From Puccinia triticina (Eukaryota > Basidiomycota > Pucciniomycetes > Pucciniales > Pucciniaceae): DNA of 64,000 nucleotides. The DNA is taken from positions 2,356,001-2,420,000 of the forward strand of contig NC_070572.1 in assembly GCF_026914185.1 (NCBI RefSeq). The letters run 5' to 3'. The stretch's first letter is position 1. Every line of letters starts with the position of its first letter. The notes beneath the pieces were generated by a model. It was not told the origin of the DNA and did no database searches. It worked only from the letters and a program-made list of their open reading frames with translations. The position numbers and the translations under genes were made by a program. Of the stretch, positions 23,181-34,389 are shown piece by piece.

Positions 23181-24061
23181 CAGAGGTGGAGTTGGGGGTG
23201 TGTTGTGTAAGGGTGCCGATATCACCCCAAATACACCCCCAGGGGTACTATATTGGAAATGGCGGGGATGATGAGGAGTGATGAGGAAACTCATGATGAC
23301 CCTCATAACTCCTCAAATCTGCCAAACATGCGAGTGATACAATATGGGCCTCGGTGAGGCCCGGTTATAGAAAAGCAGTGGTTATTACTTAACATCACTG
23401 CTGCCAAACGGGGCCAAAGGTTTTGAAAAACAAAATTAGCAGGAAGACAAAGAGTTGATGGTCCTAAATTCTATCAGAATGAAGCCTATCATCCATCAAA
23501 AGTTTGAATAGCTAGCTAATCATCTAGGTTGAGGCCTGGGCACTCAAAGTTGAGTGCCACCAAAACTCAAAATATTGTCAGGCAAGAATTCCATCAGTCC
23601 CTCCGGCAAAGCCTCAGGCAGGGAGTTAGTCAAGTTTGCTAGTTGAAGAGCTCTGTGCTCAGTCATCATGGTCAGACTGAGGACCACTGCCAACCAACCC
23701 CTCATGTTGGGGGCCAGTCTTGCCTGTGGCCACTACATACTGCGCTATACTGGCCCGTCGGGCGTCTCGTAACGGGTGACATGAACAGTCTCTCTTGCTG
23801 AAGCAGAGTAACAATGGCCAAGGCTGCAATGAAGCCAGGGATGATTTCCAAGATGAGAAACCACCAAAACAGCAATCCGGACACACAAACAACATAAATA
23901 CAAGCAAATGAGCTGGGGCAAAACCAATAGTCTGGCACGCTTGTATACTGCACACAATGAAATCAATAGATATAAAAATGAATGATAGTTCTATTACAAG
24001 TTACACAGCACAACGAGGCTCAACAAACAGATATATGCTGATATATAGGAGAAAGGGAGGA
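23181..24061 (-). other. Spacer downstream of CMR1, with a possible small membrane ORF
   Basis: Mostly unassigned. A minus-strand frame at 23953-23702 encodes 83 residues with a hydrophobic core (VVCVSGLLFWWFLILEIIPG then FIAALAIVTLL), starting 110 bp beyond the CMR1 stop on the same strand. It could be a small membrane protein, an exon of a lost gene or chance. No family recognised. Confidence 0.25.
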
Positions 24062-26094
24062 TCAGGTCCACAGATAGACCTTCCCGCCGGCCGTAGCGCC
24101 CGCAACCTGGAGGTTGGAGCTGGTGGGATGCTGAGCGGTGACGGCGGGGACGGTAGTCAAGGCGGGGTGTTTGAGCTGAGCGAGGAGCTCGCCCTTGGGG
24201 CTGTATACATCCAGCTTGTCTGCCAGCCATACAAGTAAGCCATGCGAAGATGAGTGGAGTTGTTTGTGGATGATGAGACAGTAGAGGGGAGCTTACGGGC
24301 CATGTTTCCGACGGTGAAGTGGGACGGGAAGCGCAAGTTGGGACACCATCGGGCTTTCATGACCTGCAGAGATGCAAAGGGAAAGAGTTTGAGAAGCCGC
24401 AGGAAGCGGGAGGGGATGGGCTGGGGGTGGGGTGGGGAGACATACGGAGACCCATCGGCCGGTCTGGTTATCGTGTCTGGCCTGATAAGCGGGCGCAAGG
24501 TCGAGGTCGGGTGGGTGGCTGCTGAGCCAGGCGTCTCTCGTCTCCGGCTTGATCTCCCAGACGCGGACGAGGTCGTCGTAGCTGGTGCTCAGGATCCTGT
24601 CCCCGGCGGGGCTGAAGTATGCCGACGAGCAGGCCAGCCCGTGAGCGTAGCTGGCCAGACAGCTCCCGCTCTCCACCTCGCCGATCTCGCTGGTCGGCGG
24701 GAGCCCCGATAGGGCCCGCAGGTCCCACAACCTGATGTGGAGACAGAAGACAATCGGTTTAAAACAGGCTGCTAGAGGACGGCTCTCTGGCTTGTAGGAA
24801 GACCTACCGCATCTCGCGGTTCAGACCCGCTGTGACCGCCAGTCTGTCCCCAGAGCCGGGACAGATACTGAGGCATCCGATCTTCTTCTTGGACGCCGTC
24901 CATCGTCGGGCGGCCGTTTTGGGCTGGCGGGTGTCGCGATGGACGAGGCCGCCGGCGGTGTCGGAGGCCCAGAGCTCGCGGCCGTGGTTGGCGAACTCGA
25001 AGGCCGAGAAGAGGATGTCGTCGTCGGAGAGCATCGGGCCATCGACGATCTCCGTGCTCTGTCGGGTCTCGAAGTTCAGCTCCCGGATCGTCCCGTCGTA
25101 CGAGCTCGTGTAGATCAGGTGCGGGTCGCTTGGATGCGTCTGGATGGCCGAGACGGCCGAGTTGCGGGCATGGGCTTGGATAAAGTATGGCCGGCCTTCC
25201 ACATACTCCAGCCGGTCTTCCTCGTCGTCTTCGGCCGATTCCTCCTCTTCTTTAACGGGCTTGGCCGGCGAGAGGGACGGCTTGCTCGACGCGTCGGCCG
25301 TGTTCGTCGACGAGGTCGACACGTGATCCTCGTCCTCCACATCCTCCGACTTGACAACCACATCAGCGCCCAACGCGTCCCAGATCCCCACCCCTCCTAG
25401 TTTCTCGCCCATGAAGAGTAGCGATTTACGGCGGTCGGGATGGAAGGTCATCGAGTAGATGCGGTTGGGACAGACTTTATTGAGTGCTCGCAGCTGCAGG
25501 CCGTTCAACGCGTCGGCCAAGCGGTCGTAATCCGCATCGGTGCCGGGAGAATAGTCAAGGTTGACCTCTTCTTGCTTCATAGTCTTGGTTTTTTGGGAAA
25601 GGGTGCTGGCGAGGGAGCTGAAGAGGGTCGAAGTGAGCGACACGCTGGGCCCGGTCCGCAAGTGCTCGGCGACTAAGGGGCGGTCGGCGTGCTTGAGTTC
25701 TTCTCTTTTCTGGCGCTCGGAGGCGAGCTCCTCCTCCTGCTTGTCGAGGCGCGATTGGAGCTCGGCGGGGGTCAAGCCGGCACCACCAAGTCGAACGGAC
25801 GCCCGGGTGGCATGGCGCTTGAGAGGAACCGGCGAGTCTGTAGTGCCCGCCGCTGGGCGAGCCCGTTTCTTGGTGGCTGGGGTGCTCGTCGGGGCCGGCT
25901 TCTTCAGACCCTTCTTCGCCGCCGGACCCACAGACTTGATTGCTAGCGAGGAGAGTAAAGATTGGTTCTTCTTAATGTTCTCGAGCCGTTGTCGTTCACT
26001 GTCATTTCACCCCCAGATCAGCTTTGTCTCTCAATCATACATAGGAGATACACATTGGCAAGAAAAACACCTACTAATCTGTCAGCGCCGTCAT
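24062..26094 (-). CDS. CMR1: WD40-repeat protein, CMR1/WDR76 family
   Basis: Nuclear WD40 protein related to yeast Cmr1 and animal WDR76, linked in those species to DNA-damage response and nuclear protein quality control. Five exons (minus): 26094-26075, 25998-24808, 24731-24446, 24363-24297, 24219-24062; GT-AG introns, consistent phases, 573 residues. The first exon is only 20 nt; splicing turns an apparent TAG into MTALTDYERQRLENIKKNQS, the family's typical N-terminus. Next come a basic Ala/Lys-rich segment, a coiled stretch (AELQSRLDKQEEELASERQK), then beta-propeller blades: KVCPNRIYSMTFHPDRRKSL, VSAIQTHPSDPHLIYTSSYD, ELWASDTAGGLVHRDTRQP, LWDLRALSG, YFSPAGDRILSTSYDDLVRV, ending GGKVYLWT. 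An acidic linker (KEEEESAEDDEED) lies between blades. The promoter is cut to about 170 bp by MULE-like MITEs. Intact as read. Confidence 0.92.
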
Positions 26095-26263
26095 GGTGGT
26101 CGAGGGTATGTGTAGTCTAGCGTATCCAGTTATCGAGTAGCGGATAGATTTGTAGGTGCGGTTCTTCGGATGTTGCGAGTAAATCGTCACGTGGGAATTT
26201 CCTGAGATGGAGTCGAATGGAAATCTGGAAAAGGAAACTCGCGTCGCGTCTGGCCTGAGCACA
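26095..26263 (-). promoter_or_regulatory. Short CMR1 upstream region
   Basis: Only 169 bp separate the CMR1 start codon from the target duplication of the first MITE. This stretch is conserved in the broken duplicate at 59914-60046, which supports it being the original promoter. No TATA box is evident. Confidence 0.5.
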
Positions 26264-26272
26264 CCTCCGCCC

Positions 26273-27229
26273 CCGAGCTTAACTAAGCCACTCGAACGGA
26301 GGTCCGGGGGACCCGCGCGGAGCGCTCTCCGTAGGAGAGGCTTACTCGCTATCCCTCAAAATATTTTGGCAGGAGCAGAAGGGATATTCAATGCAAAAAA
26401 TAAAAATACAGCCCTATAAATTGGAATAGAAAGAATAAAAGAAAACTGAATAGACAGTCTTGTAGCCTTGATAAATGCGCAAATTGGAGGACTTCCTGTT
26501 GATCTGGAAAGTCAGATCTGAGCCGCCAGATTTCAGATTTTGCAGGGGAATCTAGGTCCCTGAAGATCCCCGAAGCAATCCAGAGTCCCAAATTCCAGAT
26601 TTCCCTGCAAAATCTGAAATTCCAGATTTATTCAATTCAAAAATGACGGGAAGTCCTCCATTTTGACACCTGTTCCAGCCTCTCAATACAAAGACTGCAA
26701 TCCCTAGTGGCAAAAATGTCCAGGAATCTGGTCAAGGCAGCAAAACAAAATTCCAAACCATGTGTTAAATTTGGAAGATCCATGTGTGGATACGCATTTG
26801 GCCAGAGGGAAGCACAGTGGTGATCTTAGCTTATGTACATACAATGTGTCAATTTACATACAACCTAGAAAGCATGCAGATTTGTTGGTCCACAGGATCT
26901 ACAAGCAATACAGCCTTGTGAATCCTTGTGAAGATCCATTTCTTGAGAAGTCACTTTTCAAAAATTTATTAAAACAAAATTGAGGGTGATACAAAAATTC
27001 TGAGGAGACAGAATTGTAGAAGAGATGTCAAAGGGTCAGAAAGCTGTGGCTCAGACCTTTGGAGGTGCTGGGGGCAGAGCTATCAAAAAGTTAAAAAACC
27101 CTAAAGCCATTTGGTACTTTCTGCTCCCCTATGAAATTGGGGATAATATACAAGTCCCTCCCTGCGGGAGGGGCCGCTTTGCGGCCAGGCACACCGAGCC
27201 TCCCACCAGGTGGACTTGTGTTAAGTTAG
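26273..27229. mobile_element. MULE-like MITE a, TSD CCTCCGCCC
   Basis: CCTCCGCCC at 26264-26272 and 27230-27238. It starts with AGCTTAACTAAGCC after CCG, ends GGACTTGTGTTAAGTTAG, and carries a CAAGTCCCTCC hairpin near the right end. The 957-bp interior has no transposase. Confidence 0.85.
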
Positions 27230-27238
27230 CCTCCGCCC

Positions 27239-27982
27239 CTAGCTTAACTAAGCCTCTCAAACGGAGGGTCCGGGGGACCCTGCCTGGAGGGCTCTTGGTA
27301 GGAGAGGCTTATGCATAATGTCTGAAAGCTGGCAGACAAGGGAAGGATTTTCAACCCTAAAAACACAAAAACAGAATTCAAAAATCTACAACCCATGTAC
27401 ATAGAAGTCTGAGGAGACAGTTCTCTCAGCAGTACTGATGCGCACCCTTGCCCAAGTTTTTGAGGCATAAACTCCAAAACTGATTGAAGTAACCTGTTTT
27501 CAAGGTCAAAGGAATCCTGAAGGATATTCCATTGCTCTGAAGATCCAATTTTGGATTTTCTGATAATATGCACAATTGAATATCCTATCTGCAACGATTG
27601 AGTGGCTACAGGTGTAGGATCTGCACATATCTGCAGGCTTGTGAATCCAATATCCACAAGGCATGATGGTTGTAATTCCTTGGTTTACATTTCTTTGTGT
27701 TTTTGGATTTTTAAAGGATTTGTACAAGGAAAAAGGTTGGTATTGAGGAGATCAGACCAGCACCATTTGAAAGCTGAGGTTCTGAAGTATATTTTGGCTC
27801 TGGGACAGGTCCGTAGGAGCTGAGGGGGAGGCTGGGTGATGCTAAGTATTTTTCCTCCAGCCATTCATGATTTCTTTCTCAGCCAAATTTTTGACTTTGT
27901 GCACAAGTCCCTCACTGCGGGAGGGCCGCTTCGCGGCCAGCCTCAGCAAGCCTCCCACCAGGGGGGACTTGTGTCAAGTTAG
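27239..27982. mobile_element. MULE-like MITE b, TSD CCTCCGCCC/CCTCCACCC
   Basis: It starts CTAGCTTAACTAAGCC right after the shared 9-mer and ends GACTTGTGTCAAGTTAG, followed by CCTCCACCC (27983-27991, one mismatch). It resembles MITE a in ends and hairpins but has a different, 744-bp interior. Confidence 0.82.
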
Positions 27983-28239
27983 CCTCCACCCCAAGCTTGA
28001 GCGCGTCTCATCCGACACAACAGTTCATGGGGGCCTTGTCCTGGCCCCCGGGAGTCCACTTTGGCACCTTGTCTCTGTCTCACAGAGGATGGCAAGCTGG
28101 ACTCCTGGAGTCGCCTAGGCACCAAGCTGCTTTTGAGAGGCTTAAAGGGAAAGATAGATATATAATTCATGACAACTCTAGTTGAGAACATACCAGTTTT
28201 GAAAGCCATCAAGCGTTTTGCAAGACCTGCAACAAACAA

Positions 28240-28512
28240 TCTACATATATCTACATATCTACATCTACATATCTACATATAAATAAAGGAATAGCCTCTG
28301 GGGGCCAAACAAACCCGTACAAAAATCTTTCAATGCAAGTAACGCTGGCGTTGATATCTACATATCTACATCTACATCTACATCTACATATAAATAAAGG
28401 AATAGCCTCTGGGGGCCAAACAAACCCATACAAAAATCTGTCAATGCAAGTAACGCCAGTGTTGATACCCTGTACAAATTTATTTCATGCAAGTAACGCT
28501 GGTGTTGATGCT
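28240..28512. repeat. Tandem repeat of about 108 bp with CTACATAT microsatellite
   Basis: 'AAATAAAGGAATAGCCTCTG' through 'AATGCAAGTAACGCTGGCGT' occurs twice (about 28280-28355 and 28390-28465), each preceded by a CTACATATCTACAT run; a third partial unit reads TGCAAGTAACGCTGGTGTTG. Confidence 0.8.
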
Positions 28513-28589
28513 CTTTTTGTATTGACAAGTTTATTCAACCCTGTTCAAGCAGCTTTGGAGACATCACCCAGATGGTACATATTGACTCC

Positions 28590-28760
28590 GTTCAATGGAC
28601 TCTCTTTTGAACGACTCCCTTCAACGGACTCGCTGAGTCCGTTCAATTTAACCAACTCCCTTCAACGGACTCGCTGAGTCCGTTCAATTTAACCAACTCC
28701 CTTCAACGGACTTGCTAATGAATGTGTCCACTCCATTCAACGGACTCTCTTACGGATGGT
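28590..28760. repeat. Tandem repeat with palindromic core
   Basis: Units 'CAACTCCCTTCAACGGACT' plus 'CGCTGAGTCCGTTCAATTTA', about 47 bp, two full and several partial copies. AACGGACTCGCTGAGTCCGTT is a near-perfect palindrome. Confidence 0.8.
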
Positions 28761-29554
28761 CACCAAGTCCATTCAAGCAGATTACTTGGGTGGACATCCA
28801 CACCTAATCAATCTCCATGGGTAATGGACCTCAGCAACATCCATTTCAACTATGGCCTGTCCCGGAGTACGTTTGAGCAGACTTAAGAGATTTATTATTC
28901 CACACCCCCTGGAGCCCCAAATTTGGGGTGTTATGTATGTACTATGTATCTTTTAACATCTGGGGGAAATCCCTCTAGGACTCTCTTTGTCCTCTAACTT
29001 GCTCAAGCCTCTTATGACATTGTCAATGCGCTCGGTCAACCCCTTGCTTTCCTTTTGCAAGATACTCCACTGGCAAATACTTAACTCAGTCCTTCCTCCC
29101 TTTATTCCCTTCTTTTTCTTCTTTCCTTGGGGAACCACCATCATCATTATTCAGAAGTATTGTCCTCTCATTCAGACCCTGCTTGTTTCCCCACAAGCAA
29201 CACTATTGTTAGCCAGTATATTCTTCCATCATCACTTCACTTGCGTTCTTTGCAGATCCCTTCTGCCTTGACTCTCTACTAGCTTGCGGTTCTTGAAGAG
29301 CCCTTCGTTCAACTACTTGTTGATCCCCTTGTCAAGGTTCTCCCAGTTTGCTCTTGTTGTAGGTTCTTATTTGGCATCAATCACCTATCCCGTCCTATGG
29401 CTGACTCTACTTTCTTATCTCTCTAAGCTCTCTTGTGCCTTTTCCTGTCCTGTTTCCTAAAGTCCTGTATCCAATACATATTGTTGCTCTTGCCTTTAGG
29501 TACTTTTTCTTCTTTGTTTCTTTTTATCTTATTGTGTATTTCTTTTATTATTTA
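28761..29554. other. Unassigned, pyrimidine-rich
   Basis: No gene or defined repeat recognised; 28980-29550 is pyrimidine-rich. Confidence 0.35.
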
Positions 29555-29590
29555 CTAGAGGCCAAGGCGGCTTCGCCGCTGCAAAATCTA
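29555..29590 (-). mobile_element. Helitron 3' terminus
   Basis: On the minus strand: GCAGCGGCGAAGCCGCC hairpin, then TTGGCCTCTAG and a T outside. A short GC-rich hairpin followed by CTRR before T is the Helitron 3' end signature. The element body would extend to the right; its 5' end was not located. Confidence 0.65.
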
Positions 29591-29726
29591 GGTTTAGTTG
29601 ACCCACCTTCTGTGTTTAATCTCACTACCCAACTTTATGCAGTATCAGTCCATACAGATTTATCAGACACACCAGGTTTTCACTGCATTTTTGACCCCCC
29701 TCTAGTCTACCCATCCTTTTAAGCAA

Positions 29727-29760
29727 CCAGAGGCCAAGGCGGCTACGCCGTTGTAATTGT
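29727..29760 (-). mobile_element. Second Helitron 3' terminus
   Basis: On the minus strand: ACGGCGTAGCCGCCTTGGCC then TCTGG|T. Same family as the terminus at 29555, 172 bp away, suggesting one Helitron beside or inside another. Confidence 0.55.
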
Positions 29761-30015
29761 TACAATTTAAAATCTAGAACCCCAACCCACCTTTGCAAAA
29801 AAAAAAAAAAAAATCAGAGTCTACAATTATCCACCAAGTAGTATCTGCATCACAGTTGAGAATTTCAAAAATTTACAACAAACTTTCAAATGATGATCCT
29901 TCAAAATCTGGTAATCTACAGCATGTACAGTGGGTTTTTGCTACCTTTTTGGAGAGGTAAGGAGCTCTCACCAGACTTCAAGTTATTCCTCAAAAAATAT
30001 GATGGTGGAAAATAG

Positions 30016-30165
30016 GGCCCCGTTTGGAGCCGATATAATTGCACAATATAATCTGGAAACTTGTGACATCTGATCAAGTTTTGGCGGACCTGATCAGATG
30101 TCACATAGGATGTCATGCAAAAAAACTCATATATTGCCTGGATTATATTGGCTCCAAACGGGGCC
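30016..30165. mobile_element. PIF/Harbinger-type MITE, TSD TAG
   Basis: GGCCCCGTTTGGAGCCGATA at the left is mirrored by TTGGCTCCAAACGGGGCC at the right; TAG flanks both sides (30013-30015, 30166-30168). 150 bp, nearly fully foldable. Related ends (GCGCCAAACGGGGCC) occur near 54550. Confidence 0.75.
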
Positions 30166-30216
30166 TAGGTCTACACACTGTGCTATTTGATATACTCACA
30201 CAATTTTAGTCATATG

Positions 30217-30432
30217 CACTGCCAGCACAATTGGCTGGGTTAAGGTTATCCCAGTTAAACTGGGATGCACTTAACCAATTTAAACTTGGGTGATCCGAAC
30301 TGATGAAATATAAATCCAAGGAACCCCCCTTAGGTTTATATTAAATTGGTTGAGATCAACCAAGTTTAAATTGGTTGAGTGCATCCCAGTTAAACTGGGA
30401 TGACTTCAACCCAGCCAAACATGCTGGCAGTG
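30217..30432. repeat. Palindromic MITE-like element
   Basis: CACTGCCAGCA ... TTGGCTGGGTTAAGG is mirrored by AACCCAGCCAA ... TGCTGGCAGTG; both arms contain CATCCCAGTTAAACTGGGAT, itself a palindrome. About 216 bp with a loop near 30330. Confidence 0.75.
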
Positions 30433-30499
30433 ATGCTGTTTCTCCAGTATCATGACTCAATTGAATTGAAAAATGACCATTCGAGTGGAAGGATGCATG

Positions 30500-30735
30500 A
30501 AATGTGGAGTTCCTTCTCAAGAATTCAAATAGAAATCAAGTAAATCTTTACAGGAACAATAAGGGCTCAGTTCCCCATACAATTCACCCTGATACAAAGT
30601 TCAATGTATTTGTTTTTGAGAGTGAGAAAAATTTCATCCATGCTCTGAACCCCAGTAGCATGGCTAGCTTGCAAGCCAACACTCAAGTTAGAGGAGAAAC
30701 ACTAAACATGGGATATACAAAAGTGTACTGATAAA
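30500..30735 (+). other. Coding-like fragment, unknown
   Basis: Plus-strand frame 30504-30731 reads HTIHPDTKFNVFVFESEKNF then IHALNPSSMASLQANTQVRG and is protein-like in composition. With similar pieces at 32884-33108 and 33905-34387 it may be a relic of one decayed gene. No family recognised. Confidence 0.25.
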
Positions 30736-30807
30736 AGCCTGTGTTGAAGTTTGCAGGATACTTTTGCCTTTGACTTTTATTTTAAAAGGGCAGCATTGAT
30801 TTCACAT

Positions 30808-31798
30808 TTATGCAAGTTTGAAAACTGGCTGATGATTCCATAGGGCAAGTTCTGGGGGCAACAATGGCGAAGTTTGGCAAGGGGTTGAGAGCTTGTGGGG
30901 AGTCAAGATTGAGATGGGGATGGTTGAGAGCTGGGCCGGGCCGGGGAGGAGGAAGATGGGCCGGGTAGTTTTGAGAGGGTCACGAGTAGACGATGGGTTG
31001 GAGGGAGGGGTGGATAGACAGAGAGAGGATGAGGCGAAGCAGGCCGGGATTTCGGGTTCTAGCGGGTCGAACGTATGATGGCGACAGAGGGATGGAGAGG
31101 AGGAGGAGGAGGAGGACGGTGACGAGAGCGAGTCGGAGGAGGCGGAGAATGAGTTGGTGGGCAGGGGTGTCAACCAGGGTAAGAGCTGATCGTCGGTGCT
31201 GAGGGTGCTGGGCAGGGCGGGCATGTGGGCGAGTGTGGGGGTATTGTTGTTGCCCTTGTCGGCAGGATCGGCGGCAGCGGCAGAGTGGCTGAGGAGAAGC
31301 ATGGCAGGGTTGGCTGAGAGGCTTCGGGGATGGTTGGCCATTGTCGCTCGGGTGGAGGGAGCGAGGCGATATGGGTTAGAGAGGCATCTTAAGAAGCAGG
31401 CGGCGCTGGGGCACAGGGTTTGGCGCAACACCGGGCCCAGATTGGTTGCAAAGACCTGTGCCAAAAACACGAAACACATGAGCAACTGAGTGACATCTCT
31501 TGGATGCAGGAAAGAGAAGGTGAGGGTGAGACCTTTCCATCATGGCCACCGAAAAGCACCCAATTACGTTTTTCAAAGAAACAAAACGGATGGCTGACGC
31601 CGGCATGGATGAAGCGATCTTTGGCAGGGAGGCAAATGAGCAGTCGCAATGTCCTCCCCAGCGCCTTGGCGCATAATACTTGTTGATTGGCCATCCCAGC
31701 CCGACAAGAGCAACAAACACGCCCAGCAAGACCATCCGATGGCGAGGGTGCTGCTTAGCGGCGGTCAGAGGAGTGTATGATCTGGTCAGATTATGCAA
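30808..31798 (-). CDS. Hypothetical Ser/Pro-rich protein, possibly spliced
   Basis: Two minus-strand frames overlap: 31798-31376 (140 codons, with a hydrophobic segment MVLLGVFVALVGLGWPI) and 31485-30808 (225 codons, Ser/Pro/Leu-rich, containing SSDSLSSPSSSSSSSPSLCR). A plausible acceptor (TTTTTGGCACAG) near 31458 precedes VFATNLGPVLRQTLCPSAAC, so an exon could run from there to the stop at 30808. GC content is clearly above the surroundings. No family is recognised, and the exact structure and even reality of the gene are uncertain. Confidence 0.35.
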
Positions 31799-32609
31799 CA
31801 GTTGGTTTGTGCGCGCGCCTAAATACTTATGTCTTATGTATCAGGTGCTGTTGCCTGCAATGGCCAGCGTGGCACTTGATATTGTTGTTTGTACTTGGAG
31901 GCTTGGTGATAGCCTGGTGTTGAAATGGGGTACCAGGGTCAAGGCGTCGAGTTGGAGAGGAGCAGTCGGGCAGGCATGTCGGGTCCAAATGGCTATTTAA
32001 GGTGAAGCCTGATGTAGTATTGTTTGCCGCAGGCATCCTCTGCCGCTGTAATTCCAGCGTGCGGTTTGTCCTCACCCCCCTCCGCTGTTGCACTTGCACA
32101 GTTTGAGGGGCAAAGAGTGGGCCCCCCACTGGTCAGCAGCCTTTGCTGCGGGCCGGGGGCCTTCACGTCCATCCCTTTTGACCTGTGCGCTTGACGCGTG
32201 CTGGGGGTTGAGCCTGTGGACACAGCACTTCTGCTGATGTTGGAGGGCTAGGTTGCGATTTTTGCTTTTGTTATATGTATTGTTTGAGGAATAGTTGTGA
32301 TTTTTGGATTGATTTTCTGTACAATGGGGAAACCCTTGATTTTTTTTTTTTTCTCATTTGGTGTATTTATTTACAGGGGGAACCCTTGATATTTTTTTTA
32401 GGATTCTGGAAAAACTGTGTCTTTAATAAACTTGGATTTACAAAAATCACACCTTTAGTTTGACACTTAACAGTATCTAGTATTGGAAAACAAAAAAACA
32501 TCTGCTGTGACTTGTCTGTTGTGAAGGCACCAGTCTGTATGTCCTATGCAGGAGGTACCATGGAGTAGGTAAAAAATCTACACGTTCAAAGTCAAGAGTG
32601 GGGGATTAA
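31799..32609. other. Unassigned spacer
   Basis: Short overlapping frames on both strands at 31830-32220, then AT-rich sequence with a T-run at 32340. Nothing recognised. Confidence 0.35.
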
Positions 32610-32800
32610 AACTGTTCAATACATGATGTTAACCTGTGAGCCCAAAAAGGGGCCACAGCAATGGGAAAGACATGAAGGATAATGTGATGAAATTGAAATT
32701 ATCTCAATTTAATACATGTTAAACTGTGACACCAGAAAGGGGCCACAGAATTGAGGAATGCATAAAGGATAATGTGATGAAATCACTGACCAATTGAATT
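32610..32800. repeat. Direct repeat of about 90 bp, two copies
   Basis: 'AGGGGCCACAG' and 'AAGGATAATGTGATGAAAT' recur at about 32647/32680 and 32740/32766, each preceded by AATACATG...GTTAA. Confidence 0.75.
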
Positions 32801-33384
32801 GGTTCCTAGGAAAAAAAAGAAGGAAACTAAAAAAGCAATTGGATTGCTTGTAACCAGCCACCTGCATACAGACTAAGGAAAACTTGAAGACTAGTAGAAA
32901 AAGTCCTGGTCTTAATTTTCCTGCAGCTGAAAATCCTGTCACAGACTGGGTAGATACAATACAATCACACAAGGCTTTCATTTTTGAAATGAAATATCTG
33001 ATTCCTGCAAGGTTACTCCAGAACACCAAGATGTGCATTGGGATGAGTTTTGAAAAAATACCACCAAAATTCTCAATACACATGGTTTTTTCCTACAGGG
33101 GTGTCTGAGCTCAAGTACCATGGTAAAGAAAACTGATGAAACATCCAGATGGACTAAGTTAATTTAGAAAGCCATTGCATGAAACTGATTTCAATTTGAA
33201 TGAATCAGCCAAATTGGCCCTCCCTCAAACCTTACATGAATTTTCAACATGAAGCTACACATTCTCTTACAGCTTTCAAATATTCAAGGCAAGGAAGGTC
33301 TCTCAGTGATAAGTTTAATGTTATCAAAAGATACAAGAAAATATTTTATCAGCTACCACTTAGAATCATCAAACCACCCCCCTC
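32801..33384 (+). other. AT-rich, one coding-like fragment
   Basis: Frame 32884-33108 (plus) reads NPVTDWVDTIQSHKAFIFEM then KYLIPARLLQNTKMCIGMSF, protein-like but unrecognised. Confidence 0.25.
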
Positions 33385-33713
33385 CAACGATGCATCTATT
33401 ACGCTACTGTTAGCGTGTAATACCCTAATTTAGCGGGTTTTTAGCGCCGCTACGCTAAACTAAATTGTAGCGGGCGGACTATTACAATTACAGCTAACTC
33501 AGATTGGGCAAAAAAGTGCAATTTTCGCTACGAATTACAGCTAATTTAGCGTAGCGAGCCGCTAATTAGCTGTAATTTAGCTGTAATTTAGCGTTAGCGG
33601 TTTTTAGCGGGTTGGTATTACGCTAAAAATTACAGCCCCAGATTATTAGCGAAAAGCGTTACAATTTAGTTTTAGCGGCGCTAATTACATTTAGCGTAAT
33701 AGATGCATCGTTG
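33385..33713. mobile_element. MITE packed with TTAGCG/CGCTAA motifs
   Basis: CAACGATGCATCTATTACGC at the left is mirrored by GCGTAATAGATGCATCGTTG at the right. Flanking CCCCCTC(C) on both sides is an 8-bp duplication give or take one base. The interior holds many copies of TTAGCG or GCTAA in both orientations. Confidence 0.8.
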
Positions 33714-34089
33714 CCCCCTCCCTCAGTCTAATCATTACTTATTTTTCAGAATTTATCTCAAATATTTCCCAATGATTACATGGTTGTTAATACTTTTAGT
33801 AAGCACTCTTTCCTTCATCATGACACTTTGATCTGAAAATCTTAATATCAACCATTTGCAACTTTCATCAGCTTGCTGGACATAGCTTTGAAGCCGGATC
33901 TGCATTGGAACCAAGGCAGCTTTCTGAAGTAACATATGCTGGATTTGATCTGCCTGGAAAATCCAACATCATTCAACATACCTCCACTCAATTTGCAAGA
34001 GATATAACTGTGGTAACAGCTACCTGTTTATCTTTTATTTCTCATTTCAGAAATGGTTTTTGTGGACTGAAATGTTGGTTTGCCATATC

Positions 34090-34260
34090 TGGAAATTTCA
34101 GCAGCCCAAGACAGAAAATATTGAGAAGGAATGTGGAATTCCTTACTGCAGAAATGTGGGAAAATTGATTAAGCTTGAATGTGACCACCATTTTCACAAA
34201 AAATGTATCTCAGTGGTTGCAAGTGCAGTGTAACTGCCCATTATGTCAACACATGGTCTC
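34090..34260 (+). pseudogene. RING-H2 finger relic
   Basis: Reading across one frameshift near 34214: ECGIPYCRNVGKLIKLECDH, then HFHKKCIS, then QWLQVQCNCPLCQHMV. This gives C-x4-C ... C-x-H-x2-H-x2-C ... C-x2-C, close to the RING-H2 pattern of E3 ubiquitin ligases, with the usual WL before the last Cys pair. The first Cys pair spacing is unusual. Frameshifted, so not functional as read. Upstream coding-like sequence (33905-34168) may belong to it. Confidence 0.5.
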
Positions 34261-34389
34261 TGATGATTTTCATACAGAAATCACAGGTGTTATCAGATTC
34301 AGTCACAAACAAATTAAAATGTTCATCTTAGCTGTATTATTTCTCATTTTCTGGCCTTTGGGGGAGGATATTTTATGGGGGTATTGAAT

